Positions 8,680 through 15,516 of a DNA stretch of 64,000 nt are shown here, piece after piece. Source of the stretch: an uncultured Pedosphaera sp. (GTDB lineage Bacteria > Verrucomicrobiota > Verrucomicrobiia > Limisphaerales > Pedosphaeraceae); the NCBI GenBank assembly GCA_903918755.1, contig CAIXFN010000083.1, positions 49,102-113,101 on the forward strand, given 5' to 3'. Made by a program: the position numbers and the translations under genes. Positions within the stretch are counted from its first letter, which is position 1, and every line of letters begins with the position of its first letter. The notes under the pieces are model-generated. The model had not been told where the DNA came from, made no database searches, and saw only the letters and a list, made by a program, of their open reading frames with translations.

Positions 8680-9723
8680 ATGGTTTCGATTGCAGACTTG
8701 TGGGTGCCGGATGTTTGGGTGAGTGCGTTGCGCGAACCGCAGGCGACTTACCCGGTGTTGTTCCAATCGGGCGTGGTGACACGGTCCCCGATCATGGACA
8801 ACCTCGCCAGCGGCGAGGGGCAGAGCGTGAATGTGCCGTATTTCAAGGACATCACTGATCAGAGCGACGAAATCCAGATTGAGAATACCGCGCCGTCCGA
8901 CCAGGGGCAGACGGGTTCCAAAATGGTGGGGGTGCCGCTCAACCGGGTGAGCAAGAATACGAGCGGGGCGCTCGCGGCGGCTGTGACCGGGACCAACCCG
9001 CTCGCGCAGATCATTTCGGCGATCTACATGCGCCGGATGAAGCAACGCCAGAGCACGACCCTGGCGATGCTGCGCGGCCTGTTTGGGAGCGCGGGGGCGG
9101 CGAATGTCGCGGCCTGCATGTCGGCGAATCGTTACGGTGGAACCACGGCGGAGCCTTTCACCGAAAACGGCCTCGGGGCGCAGTCCAACAACTTGTTTAG
9201 CCCGGACTTGTTCATCTATGCCAAGGCCCTCCTGGGCGAACTGGCGGACCAGTTGGCAGCGGGCGCGATGTGGGTTCATCCGAACGTGCTCGCCCGGTTG
9301 GAGCAACTCGATTCGCTAAACTTCAAGAGCATCGTTGTTCCGTCCGCATTGCCCTTCACGGTCACCACGTATCGCGGGGTGCCCATTTACACGTCCTCGG
9401 CGCTCTATCGAGCCGGTACCGGCAATGGGTTTGTTTACGAAACCTATTTGATGGCGCAAGGGGTCATTGGTTACGGGGAGCGGGCGCAAAAGGGCGACGT
9501 GATCGACGTTGCGGCGTTGACCTACTTCCCGGATCGCGACAAGAACAATGAAATCGTCTGGGACCGCACCCGGCATGTGCAGCACGTCCTGGGCACGAAG
9601 TGGATCGGCAATCCCGCCGGTCAGTCCGCGACGAACGCGGAATTGCAGACCACCACCAATTGGCAGTACGTGTTCCAAACCGCGAACCGGACTCCCATTG
9701 TCTGCATTCGCACGAACGGTTAA
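8680..9723 (+). CDS. Major capsid protein
   Basis: A 347-residue protein with the features of an HK97-fold capsid family found in many bacterial phages: an N-terminal segment in which VWVSALREPQ leads to VLFQSGVVTRSP, then NVPYFKDIT, a long central helix region, and a C-terminal ADYFPDRDKN-like strand followed by EIVWDRTRHVQH. The segment TYRGVPIYTSSALYR is typical of the capsid A-domain. It follows the scaffold candidate and is about the expected size. The leader is A-rich (caaaatacaaaaat) with no Shine-Dalgarno sequence, although this should be the most strongly expressed virion gene. Confidence is high from content and position together. Confidence 0.85.
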   Translation: MVSIADLWVPDVWVSALREPQATYPVLFQSGVVTRSPIMDNLASGEGQSVNVPYFKDITDQSDEIQIENTAPSDQGQTGSKMVGVPLNRVSKNTSGALAAAVTGTNPLAQIISAIYMRRMKQRQSTTLAMLRGLFGSAGAANVAACMSANRYGGTTAEPFTENGLGAQSNNLFSPDLFIYAKALLGELADQLAAGAMWVHPNVLARLEQLDSLNFKSIVVPSALPFTVTTYRGVPIYTSSALYRAGTGNGFVYETYLMAQGVIGYGERAQKGDVIDVAALTYFPDRDKNNEIVWDRTRHVQHVLGTKWIGNPAGQSATNAELQTTTNWQYVFQTANRTPIVCIRTNG

Positions 9724-9755
9724 TCCACGACGGGCAAGCTAAATCCGGAATTCTT

Positions 9756-10427
9756 ATGGCGAACACTGATCGACAGGCGGAGGGCTGGGGGGACGAAACC
9801 CCCCAGCCAGTTCTGAACATGGAGCCGGAAGGCGGCCTAGCAAGGATTGTTCCGCCCGTGGCGGATCGGGCGGCTGTGGGGCCGGTGCCGACGCAGTTAC
9901 ATCCTCCGACGCCTCCCCCGAGCGACGAACCGGGAGAGCAAGAGGACCAGCCCGCGCCGGTGCCTGATGCGGTTGACGGAGACTTGCCGGACGATTTCGC
10001 GGGCGCGTTGCGGCTGGTGAAGCTGTGCGAAGCGTTGCCTGCGGATACGGCTGGCAATGAGGCCCGGAAAGCCCGTTGCCTCCATCGGGCGCAGCAGAAC
10101 CTTCACCGGGTCCAGCAGGGGCCGAAGCCCCCGGCAATCACGGCGGATCACATGGCCTCGCATGTGGCGAAACAGGGCGTCAGCTTGCGGGAGGAACGGT
10201 GGGACTATTTCGCCCGGCAGCATGGACCAGCGCGGGAAATGCTCGATGAGATCACGAAGCTTCGCGAGAGCAACGTCAGCACATCGGACATGCGGGCGGC
10301 GGTGGATGAAGTCGAACGGTTACAGGGGATTGCCGCTGGCCGGGCGATGGAGATTCAGCAACTCCGGGGGGCTTTGGACCTCGCCCGGGCGGAGATCGAA
10401 AAACTCAAAAAGAAGAATCAGAAGTAA
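9756..10427 (+). CDS. Unknown phage head protein, Pro-rich with C-terminal coiled coil
   Basis: A 223-residue protein of unknown function directly after the capsid gene. The first 75 residues are low-complexity and rich in Pro, Glu and Asp. The last 50 residues form a coiled coil (RAAVDEVERLQGIAAGRAMEIQQLRG onward) ending in a lysine cluster. The ATG at 9756 is chosen because it is the first Met after the capsid stop and begins a plausible protein; the frame stays open further upstream inside the capsid gene. In related phages this position holds decoration or connector proteins, but no motif supports either. Confidence 0.65.
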   Translation: MANTDRQAEGWGDETPQPVLNMEPEGGLARIVPPVADRAAVGPVPTQLHPPTPPPSDEPGEQEDQPAPVPDAVDGDLPDDFAGALRLVKLCEALPADTAGNEARKARCLHRAQQNLHRVQQGPKPPAITADHMASHVAKQGVSLREERWDYFARQHGPAREMLDEITKLRESNVSTSDMRAAVDEVERLQGIAAGRAMEIQQLRGALDLARAEIEKLKKKNQK

Positions 10428-10452
10428 GAGCAGAACAATCAGCAATCAGTTT

Positions 10453-11034
10453 ATGAATACGAACAACATTTTGCGGCGTGGTGTGGCACTGGTGGGGGCT
10501 CTTGGCATTGGCTTGATGGCGCTCCGGGATACCCCGGCGCTCGCGCAGGCGGCCCCCGTCCCGGCTCCGTCGGGCGTTTACAGCTACATCCCTTGGGCCT
10601 TGAACGGCGGCAGTAATTCGGTCCCGGGCAATGCGTCAATCTCCGCCTTCACGAATTCGGCGGGCTCGACCAATGCCGTCATTTCGCAAGCGGTGGGGGA
10701 TTATGAGTGGGTCGGCGTATGGGCGGGGTTTAACTTCATCACGAACGGCGCTCCGCCCTACAACATCAGCGCAACCAACCTGGTGACGCTTTATTTCGTC
10801 AATTCGGGCGACGGGGCGCAGTTTGAAACGACCAACACTCCCGCTTACCGAATGACGGGGATCGGCCAGGGCACAAACTTCGTTTGGACGCACACGAACT
10901 TTTTCGTGCCAAGCGAAGGGAGTCTCCAGCTTGTCAACGTGACGTGCTCGGGCACGAATACCGGCGTAACCCTGAGCAATTTGTCCGGGGCTTGGTCGTT
11001 CAAGGCGAGCCGGAAAACGACCCGGCCCAACTAA
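10453..11034 (+). CDS. Third signal-peptide-bearing phage protein
   Basis: A 193-residue protein with a classical signal peptide: basic NILRRG, hydrophobic VALVGALGIGLMAL, and a PALAQA cleavage site near residue 33. The mature part of about 160 residues is rich in Thr, Asn, Ser and Gly and probably beta-structured. It lies in the head module between the capsid gene and the connector candidates, where a decoration protein might be expected, yet would be exported from the cell. Leader DNA is A-rich without a Shine-Dalgarno sequence. Function unknown; a surface protein altering the lysogen, or a virion protein assembled in the periplasm, are possibilities. Confidence 0.7.
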   Translation: MNTNNILRRGVALVGALGIGLMALRDTPALAQAAPVPAPSGVYSYIPWALNGGSNSVPGNASISAFTNSAGSTNAVISQAVGDYEWVGVWAGFNFITNGAPPYNISATNLVTLYFVNSGDGAQFETTNTPAYRMTGIGQGTNFVWTHTNFFVPSEGSLQLVNVTCSGTNTGVTLSNLSGAWSFKASRKTTRPN

Positions 11035-11036
11035 GC

Positions 11037-11375
11037 GTGACACTGGCACAGCAACTCCAGGTGCAACGGTTCAACGCCTCGGCTCTCCGCCGGGGCGTTT
11101 CCGTTCGACTGCATCCCGCCGGGCCTCTCTTTACGGCATTGGTGCAGTCGGTGCCGCAAGAGGAAGCGGCATATTCCGTGAGTAAGGAAACCCGGAATTT
11201 CTCGCGGGTGTTTATTCTTCGCTCCGCGATCAACGCGGACGGAGTGCCCGACATTTTGATCGGGGCCACCTTTATCAACCAGGAGACGCAGGAGAGTTAC
11301 CGGGTGGCGTCTTACGATGACAATGCGGCGGATGTGCGGGTGATTTACCACTGCGAAACTTCCTCGGCAAACTGA
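11037..11375 (+). CDS. Small phage head-tail connector candidate, GTG start
   Basis: A 112-residue protein beginning VTLAQQLQVQRFNASALRRG. The GTG at 11037 lies 2 bases after the preceding stop codon and is the best start, since no ATG occurs early in the frame. The protein is small, mixed alpha/beta and without transmembrane segments. Position between capsid and tail-completion genes suggests a connector or stopper, as with lambda FI/FII, but no motif was recognised. Confidence 0.6.
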   Translation: MTLAQQLQVQRFNASALRRGVSVRLHPAGPLFTALVQSVPQEEAAYSVSKETRNFSRVFILRSAINADGVPDILIGATFINQETQESYRVASYDDNAADVRVIYHCETSSAN

Positions 11376-11377
11376 CC

Positions 11378-12154
11378 ATGGCCCACGGATTACAACTTTC
11401 GACGGCGACGAACGCGCACGCCTACAAGGATGCGCTCCTTGAGTGGATGGCCAAGTTTGGCGTGGGGGCTCGCCAGGCGCTCCGCTGGCAGGGGCGATTG
11501 ATGGGCGAGCGCCTGATTTCGTTCACGCCGCCCCGGACCCTCAAACAGGGCAAAGAGCGGGTATCGAAGGACATCCGCAAGATCGTTTTGGGGCTCCAGC
11601 AAATCGACACTCCCCCGCACAAGGTCGTGACGGGGCAGGATTTCGTCCGCGTGTTTGTAAACAAGGGAGTGGTTTACGGGGTCACGGGGCAGAATTACCA
11701 ACCGCAGGCGGGGGATGATGTCATCGCCCGGCTACACCAGAGCAAGCGGAATAAGCGGGGGCGCGTCCCGGGGAAAGACGAAACGAAGGCAGTCGATCAA
11801 GGCGGCTGGTCGTTGCTCAACATGCTGGCGGTGAAAGAGCAAACGCTGGACTCGTACATCCGCAAGGTCCAGGGCCGCGTGGGCCGGGCTCGCGGCGGAT
11901 GGGCGGAGGGCACAATCCAGCTTGGAGGGCGGGTGGCGCAGTGGGTTTCCAAACACCGCAACACTGGGACTTTCGAGGACGGGACCCATGGGAGCATTGG
12001 GAATGTTTTCGTGCAGTTCGACAACAAAAGCGAGTGGGCTTCGGGCGGGGATGATGACCGCATTATTGCCAACGCGATCAAGTCGCGGACGGCGGCCATT
12101 CGTAAATCAATTCTGGATGCCGCGCACGGCGCGGGGGGAGCTTTCAAAACATGA
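11378..12154 (+). CDS. Minor tail / neck protein candidate (gpZ-like position)
   Basis: A 258-residue basic protein with an N-terminal helical region (QALRWQGRLMGERLISFTPPR) reminiscent of phage proteins that join head and tail, such as gpZ or HK97 gp10 types. Its stop overlaps the next gene by ATGA at 12151, and the next product looks like a tail-terminator, so this fits the connector cluster. The assignment is by position and general appearance only. Confidence 0.6.
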   Translation: MAHGLQLSTATNAHAYKDALLEWMAKFGVGARQALRWQGRLMGERLISFTPPRTLKQGKERVSKDIRKIVLGLQQIDTPPHKVVTGQDFVRVFVNKGVVYGVTGQNYQPQAGDDVIARLHQSKRNKRGRVPGKDETKAVDQGGWSLLNMLAVKEQTLDSYIRKVQGRVGRARGGWAEGTIQLGGRVAQWVSKHRNTGTFEDGTHGSIGNVFVQFDNKSEWASGGDDDRIIANAIKSRTAAIRKSILDAAHGAGGAFKT

Positions 12155-12636
12155 GTGCGATGGCAATGTCAGCGGTGCAAGGGTACGTCAAAGACTTGAT
12201 CGACAAGCATCCCAAATTTGTCGAGGCGGGCGTGCAGTGCATTTTGGATGACGGGACGTACCCGAAGATTCCGGGGCTGGAATCGCAACTCCGCAATGTG
12301 GGGCTGGCCGTCATTGTCTGGCGGGTAACGTCGCTGGGGCTAATCGACGTAAACCGAACGGGGCTCAGCAACCAGCTTTTGCATATCGCTGTCGTGATCC
12401 AGGAGAACACGACGGTGAACCGGGGAGCCGCGGCGGAGGGCGTAACGCCTTCCGGCATTCTGCCCTTGGACGCTTATCAGTTCGTCACGGAAGCCATTTC
12501 CGGGTATCCCCGGAACACCCCGCCGGGAACGCCGATTTTGCCGCACCATGAACCGTTTGATGACCTGGGCAAGGTCAACGGGAATTGGACGATTGCCGCC
12601 AGCTTCACCAAAGAACATCGGATAACTCCTTTATGA
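12151..12636 (+). CDS. Tail terminator candidate (gpU-like position)
   Basis: A 161-residue protein whose size and mixed alpha/beta pattern fit phage tail-terminator proteins that cap the tail tube. It contains a segment GLAVIVWRVTSLGLIDVNRTG followed by a beta-rich region and HHEPFDDLGKVNGNWTI near the end. It overlaps both neighbours by ATGA, so three genes are translationally coupled. No unambiguous motif; the name rests on position before the tail genes. Confidence 0.55.
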   Translation: MSAMAMSAVQGYVKDLIDKHPKFVEAGVQCILDDGTYPKIPGLESQLRNVGLAVIVWRVTSLGLIDVNRTGLSNQLLHIAVVIQENTTVNRGAAAEGVTPSGILPLDAYQFVTEAISGYPRNTPPGTPILPHHEPFDDLGKVNGNWTIAASFTKEHRITPL

Positions 12637-12968
12637 TCCACCGCAAAGAGCGCCCGGAATTTGATTTTGAGCCGGATGTCCCGGAATCGTTGCTGGAGGG
12701 GAAAACCGCCGAGCAACGGTATCTGTACGAGCAGGCATCTATTCACCGGCAGCAAAACAATATGATCCTTTCACGACTGGCCGACGGTGACGAGCGTTTT
12801 GCTACAATGCAGAAAGGCCGGGAGACTCAGCAGGAAGAAATCGACGCCCTTAAAAAGCGGGTAACGGTGCTGGAAAATGCCCGCATTTGGATACTCGGCG
12901 CGGCGGCGGCCCTGGGTCTGGTGCTGCGTCTACTGTGGGACCTGACAAAAGATAAATTGAAGCACTGA
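12633..12968 (+). CDS. Coiled-coil protein with C-terminal membrane segment, XhlA/holin-like
   Basis: A 111-residue protein with an acidic N-terminus, a coiled coil (about residues 38-80, with QQEEIDALKKRVTVLEN) and one C-terminal transmembrane helix (ARIWILGAAAALGLVLRLLW) followed by a basic tail. This is the layout of XhlA-type lysis-associated proteins. The ATG at 12633 overlaps the preceding stop (ATGA). It starts a run of three or four small membrane-linked proteins that probably make up the lysis cassette. Holin-like role is inference from architecture. Confidence 0.6.
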   Translation: MIHRKERPEFDFEPDVPESLLEGKTAEQRYLYEQASIHRQQNNMILSRLADGDERFATMQKGRETQQEEIDALKKRVTVLENARIWILGAAAALGLVLRLLWDLTKDKLKH

Positions 12969-13021
12969 CGTTTTGCGAGAGGTGAACGCAGTAAACCAAA
13001 TAGCAAAAACCAGATAGCACT

Positions 13022-13471
13022 ATGAGCGATACAACCAATCCTGTGGCCCCGGCTCCCGCCCCGGCCCCGACTCCTACTCCCGCCCCGGCTCCCGCCGGGA
13101 TCGTAATTACTTTGACGCCTGACCAGTTGCGGACGGCGTTGCAACCGCTCGCGGCGGACCTCGGCGCGGCGGTGCCCGTGATCAAGAATGTGATCGCCGA
13201 TGTGAAGGCGGGCGGAATTGCCGGCGCTTTGAAGGATGTGCCCGACGTTGAAAAGGTGGGGCTCGCTCTGTTCAACGACGGCAAGGCCGCGTTGCCGACG
13301 ATCAAGGCCGGGGTCAAGTCCACGGAATTCTGGATTGTGGCCGGAGTGCTGATCGTCATGACGACATTTGCGGCGGTGGGACACCCCTTGCCCGTGGATG
13401 TGGATGCCGTCCTGGGCGTGGTGGCGGGCATCTACACGGCGGCCCGGTCCCTGGTCAAAAAGTCGGCATAA
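13022..13471 (+). CDS. Small membrane protein, holin candidate
   Basis: A 149-residue protein. Residues 8-27 are an Ala-Pro low-complexity stretch with Thr; a helical middle follows; the C-terminal third holds two likely transmembrane helices (FWIVAGVLIVMTTFAAVG and DAVLGVVAGIYTAARSL) ending in a Lys-Lys tail. Two helices with a short loop fit a class II holin, which forms the inner-membrane hole at lysis. It is preceded by the TGACGTT/GAGGTGAA motif and then an A-rich leader lacking a Shine-Dalgarno sequence near the ATG. Function is inferred. Confidence 0.6.
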   Translation: MSDTTNPVAPAPAPAPTPTPAPAPAGIVITLTPDQLRTALQPLAADLGAAVPVIKNVIADVKAGGIAGALKDVPDVEKVGLALFNDGKAALPTIKAGVKSTEFWIVAGVLIVMTTFAAVGHPLPVDVDAVLGVVAGIYTAARSLVKKSA

Positions 13472-13480
13472 GGCCCGGCC

Positions 13481-13720
13481 ATGGTTTCCGGAGCCTTAAC
13501 GGTGCTGGGGACAATCCTTTCGCTCCTGTTCTGGCTGTTACAACGCCAGCAGGCGCGAAAGGCGGACCCGGCGGAAGCAAATGCAAAGCGATATGAAACG
13601 ATTGATGCAGACCTTAAAAAAGGCGATGGCGTGCAAGCTGGCGTTAATGGGTCTAACGATCTTGACGATCTCGACAGGTTGCAGCACGCCCAAGGTTATC
13701 AGCGCGGATCAGACGCTTGA
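13481..13720 (+). CDS. Short membrane-anchored protein, possible inner spanin
   Basis: A 79-residue protein with one N-terminal transmembrane segment (ALTVLGTILSLLFWLLQ) and a short hydrophilic, charged remainder. Its second half overlaps, in another frame, the start of a lipoprotein gene at 13581. An inner-membrane protein overlapped by an outer-membrane lipoprotein gene is the arrangement of Rz/Rz1 spanins, which fuse the two membranes at lysis. However, it is short for an inner spanin and lacks an obvious long coiled coil, so the call is tentative. Confidence 0.5.
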   Translation: MVSGALTVLGTILSLLFWLLQRQQARKADPAEANAKRYETIDADLKKGDGVQAGVNGSNDLDDLDRLQHAQGYQRGSDA

Positions 13721-13871
13721 GCGGATGCCAGCGGGCCAGTCGCTGACCGCCCCCGTGGACGGGTGGTTTATGACGGACGCCCTTTATCAACGCTATCGCC
13801 GGGCGGTAGCGGATCGAATTTTGGAAGTGGAAACGAAGGGCACCGGCACCAATGCCCCCGCGTCCAAATAA
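13581..13871 (+). CDS. Small lipoprotein, Rz1-like outer spanin candidate
   Basis: A 96-residue protein with a basic N-terminus (MKRLMQTLKK), hydrophobic stretch and a lipobox-like ISTGC near residue 30, predicting signal peptidase II cleavage and lipidation of the Cys. The mature part is about 65 residues. The gene starts inside the preceding gene in the +1-shifted register and ends beyond it, as in overlapping Rz/Rz1 pairs. Start could be the ATG at 13581 or the in-frame ATG four codons later. Lipoprotein prediction is good; spanin function is inferred from gene overlap and location. Confidence 0.55.
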   Translation: MQSDMKRLMQTLKKAMACKLALMGLTILTISTGCSTPKVISADQTLERMPAGQSLTAPVDGWFMTDALYQRYRRAVADRILEVETKGTGTNAPASK

Positions 13872-13876
13872 GTTTT

Positions 13877-13957
13877 GGGTTGCCGTCCTCTCATGCGTGG
13901 TTTGGTTGGTCCGGCGTGGTGAACCGGATTTTGCAGGCGGCCACGGGACGGCAACCC
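13877..13957 (+). terminator. Long-armed hairpin in the lysis-tail gap
   Basis: The 12-base arms at 13877-13888 (GGGTTGCCGTCC) and 13946-13957 are perfectly complementary and enclose 57 bases, which themselves contain smaller helices (TCCGG/CCGGA and CGTGG/CCACG). The right arm is followed by TTTAATTGTT. It fills most of the 114-base gap between the lysis-like cluster and the tail tube gene. It could be an intrinsic terminator with a large loop or a structured RNA control element. Confidence 0.5.
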
Positions 13958-13985
13958 TTTAATTGTTCAACGAAAGCAAAATAAT

Positions 13986-14525
13986 ATGAATCAAGGCTCC
14001 AAAATTCTCGGCAGTCATTTCTACTTTGTCTTGGACGGCACGGCGTATACGCAGCCGGGCGCGGGCACAGTGGACCGCAACAACAAACCCGCGCAGGCGG
14101 ACACAAGCTGGAACGACCTCGGCATTGGCCAGTGCGGCGTGACTCGCGGACAAGAGGAACGGGAAGTTTGGGCACCTACTCCGGGCCGCCTGCGCCGTTA
14201 CGACATCATCCACACGAAGCACAAGATGGATTGGAAGTTGGATTGCGAGGAATTGTCCCCCACCGTATGGGTCGTGCTGATGGGTTCTGGCGCACTGGCC
14301 ACCGGCGGGACCACCGGCCAGTATAACCCGCTTTCGGCTCCGCGCTTCCGTGGTTGGCTCCATGTGCAGCAGTACGACCAAGGCGATGCCCTTTTCAACA
14401 CTGTGGATCAATACGGGGTTTTGACGCCTTCGGGCGAGGTCAAGTTTGATGACAACGTGATCAAGGTCGCCTTCGACTTCAAGGGGCTACACAGTGTTTT
14501 CAACACGGGCAATATCGCGCAATAA
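13986..14525 (+). CDS. Major tail tube protein candidate
   Basis: A 179-residue protein, the expected size and position for the siphophage tail tube subunit that stacks in hexameric rings around the tape measure. The sequence is beta-rich with a GTAYTQPGAGTVDRN N-terminal part, a central DIIHTKHKMDWKLDCEELS strand region and a final FDDNVIKVAFDFKGLHSVFNTG. It is followed by a small repeat protein, the tail chaperone pair and tape measure, which is the canonical order. The leader is A-rich and lacks a Shine-Dalgarno sequence. Call based mainly on gene order. Confidence 0.65.
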   Translation: MNQGSKILGSHFYFVLDGTAYTQPGAGTVDRNNKPAQADTSWNDLGIGQCGVTRGQEEREVWAPTPGRLRRYDIIHTKHKMDWKLDCEELSPTVWVVLMGSGALATGGTTGQYNPLSAPRFRGWLHVQQYDQGDALFNTVDQYGVLTPSGEVKFDDNVIKVAFDFKGLHSVFNTGNIAQ

Positions 14526-14531
14526 ACCGCC

Positions 14532-14831
14532 ATGCCCTCCCTCCTTGATCCCTTTGACCCGACGCCGCCGGATACGGCAATGCTGGCCAACAATACGCCA
14601 CCAGACCCGACGGCTCCGGGGACCCACGCGATGCCCTCGGGCGCGGCCTTTGACGCGGGCGCTCCGGGCACGCACGCCAACACCTGGGCAGCCTTTGACG
14701 GGACGGCTCCGGGGGCGGCGGCGGTGCCGCTGGGCTCGGGTTTCGACGCGGGCAGCCCGGGCACGCATATCATTCCTTTAGGGGCGGCGTTTGACGGTAC
14801 GCCCCCCGGCTCGCAGCTTCTTGCGAATTAA
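14532..14831 (+). CDS. Small Pro/Ala/Gly repeat protein
   Basis: A 99-residue protein made of about four to five imperfect units of roughly 20 residues with the pattern AAFDxGxPGTHxxP. It starts 6 bases after the tail tube gene. There is no transmembrane segment and no known motif. The position between tail tube and tail chaperone is where some phages encode an Ig-like tail decoration domain; this protein could be a separate tail-surface decoration, but that is a guess. Confidence 0.6.
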   Translation: MPSLLDPFDPTPPDTAMLANNTPPDPTAPGTHAMPSGAAFDAGAPGTHANTWAAFDGTAPGAAAVPLGSGFDAGSPGTHIIPLGAAFDGTPPGSQLLAN

Positions 14832-14864
14832 CCAACCGTTGTTTACACCAAAACACACACGAAC

Positions 14865-15287
14865 ATGAGCGAAGTTATTGAATTGAAAAGCGGGCCGACG
14901 CAAAGCGAGACATTGTTTGGCGGCGTTGACATTGTCATTGCCCACGATGGCAGCCCGGGCGCGGCGGAAACGGTGCGAGTGCGCCAACTTAAGATCGGGG
15001 AATATCCGCAGTTGCTCCGCGGCCTGGATAATGAGGAAGCCATGGCAGAACTGTATTGCGCCAAACCCGCCGGATGGGCGGCAGGGCTGCCGGTGCAATC
15101 GCTGGAGGCAATCGTCATGGAAGGGGAACGGGTGAACGGCGATTTTTTTTCACGCTGGGTCCTGAGAAGGCTCGCCCGACAGGAAAAATTGGTCCCCGGC
15201 TTGGCCGGAAAGATGGCCGACGCGGTGCTCCAAAGCCAGCAAGCGAACCTCGCGGCAAGTCCCTCGCCGAATGGTGCGCCGAAATAG
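14865..15287 (+). CDS. Tail assembly chaperone, G-like product
   Basis: A 140-residue protein upstream of the tape measure, corresponding to lambda gpG, which coats the tape measure during tail assembly. It has a beta-type N-terminal part ([20 protein letters not shown]) typical of the family and a helical C-terminus. At codon 94-95 it crosses a run of eight T (15143-15150) read here as GAT TTT TTT TCA. A second frame overlapping its 3' half continues to 15502 and is probably reached by -1 frameshifting to give the longer GT form. The leader before its ATG is A/C-rich without a Shine-Dalgarno sequence. Confidence 0.75.
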   Translation: MSEVIELKSGPTQSETLFGGVDIVIAHDGSPGAAETVRVRQLKIGEYPQLLRGLDNEEAMAELYCAKPAGWAAGLPVQSLEAIVMEGERVNGDFFSRWVLRRLARQEKLVPGLAGKMADAVLQSQQANLAASPSPNGAPK

Positions 15288-15502
15288 CGGTTCAGTGCGG
15301 GCTTACCTGGGACCAGGTGACACAGCACAGCATTGCCCAACTCAAATTGATGCAGCAGGCCGTCATCCGCGAACAGGCGAATGACGGCCTTTTGAGTCTG
15401 GAGATTGCGTGCGCGGCGGCGGGGCTGCCGTACGGAAGGGAAGGGGCGGCGGCAGTCGAAAGCATTCGCCGGTCACTACAACAGCAACGCGACGGGAATT
15501 AA
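14865..15502 (+). CDS. Tail assembly chaperone, G-T frameshift product
   Basis: If ribosomes slip back one base on the T8 run, the G-like protein is extended from residue 95 into the -1 frame, giving about 212 residues. The T-like extension includes a plausible folded segment ([22 protein letters not shown] onward) and ends 14 bases before the tape measure gene. Lambda and most siphophages make the same pair by -1 slippage, and the T domain binds the tail tube protein. The first 40 residues after the slip are basic and less protein-like, so a later entry point is possible. Coordinates give the outer span of the two joined frames. Confidence 0.6.
15143..15150 (+). promoter_or_regulatory. Slippery site T TTT TTT for -1 frameshift
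   Basis: In the zero frame the bases read GAT TTT TTT TCA, which contains the canonical X XXY YYZ heptamer with all T. A -1 slip leads into the frame that stays open to 15502. It is the only homopolymer of this length within the overlap of the two frames. Confidence 0.6.
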
Positions 15503-15516
15503 GCGGAAACGAGTTT

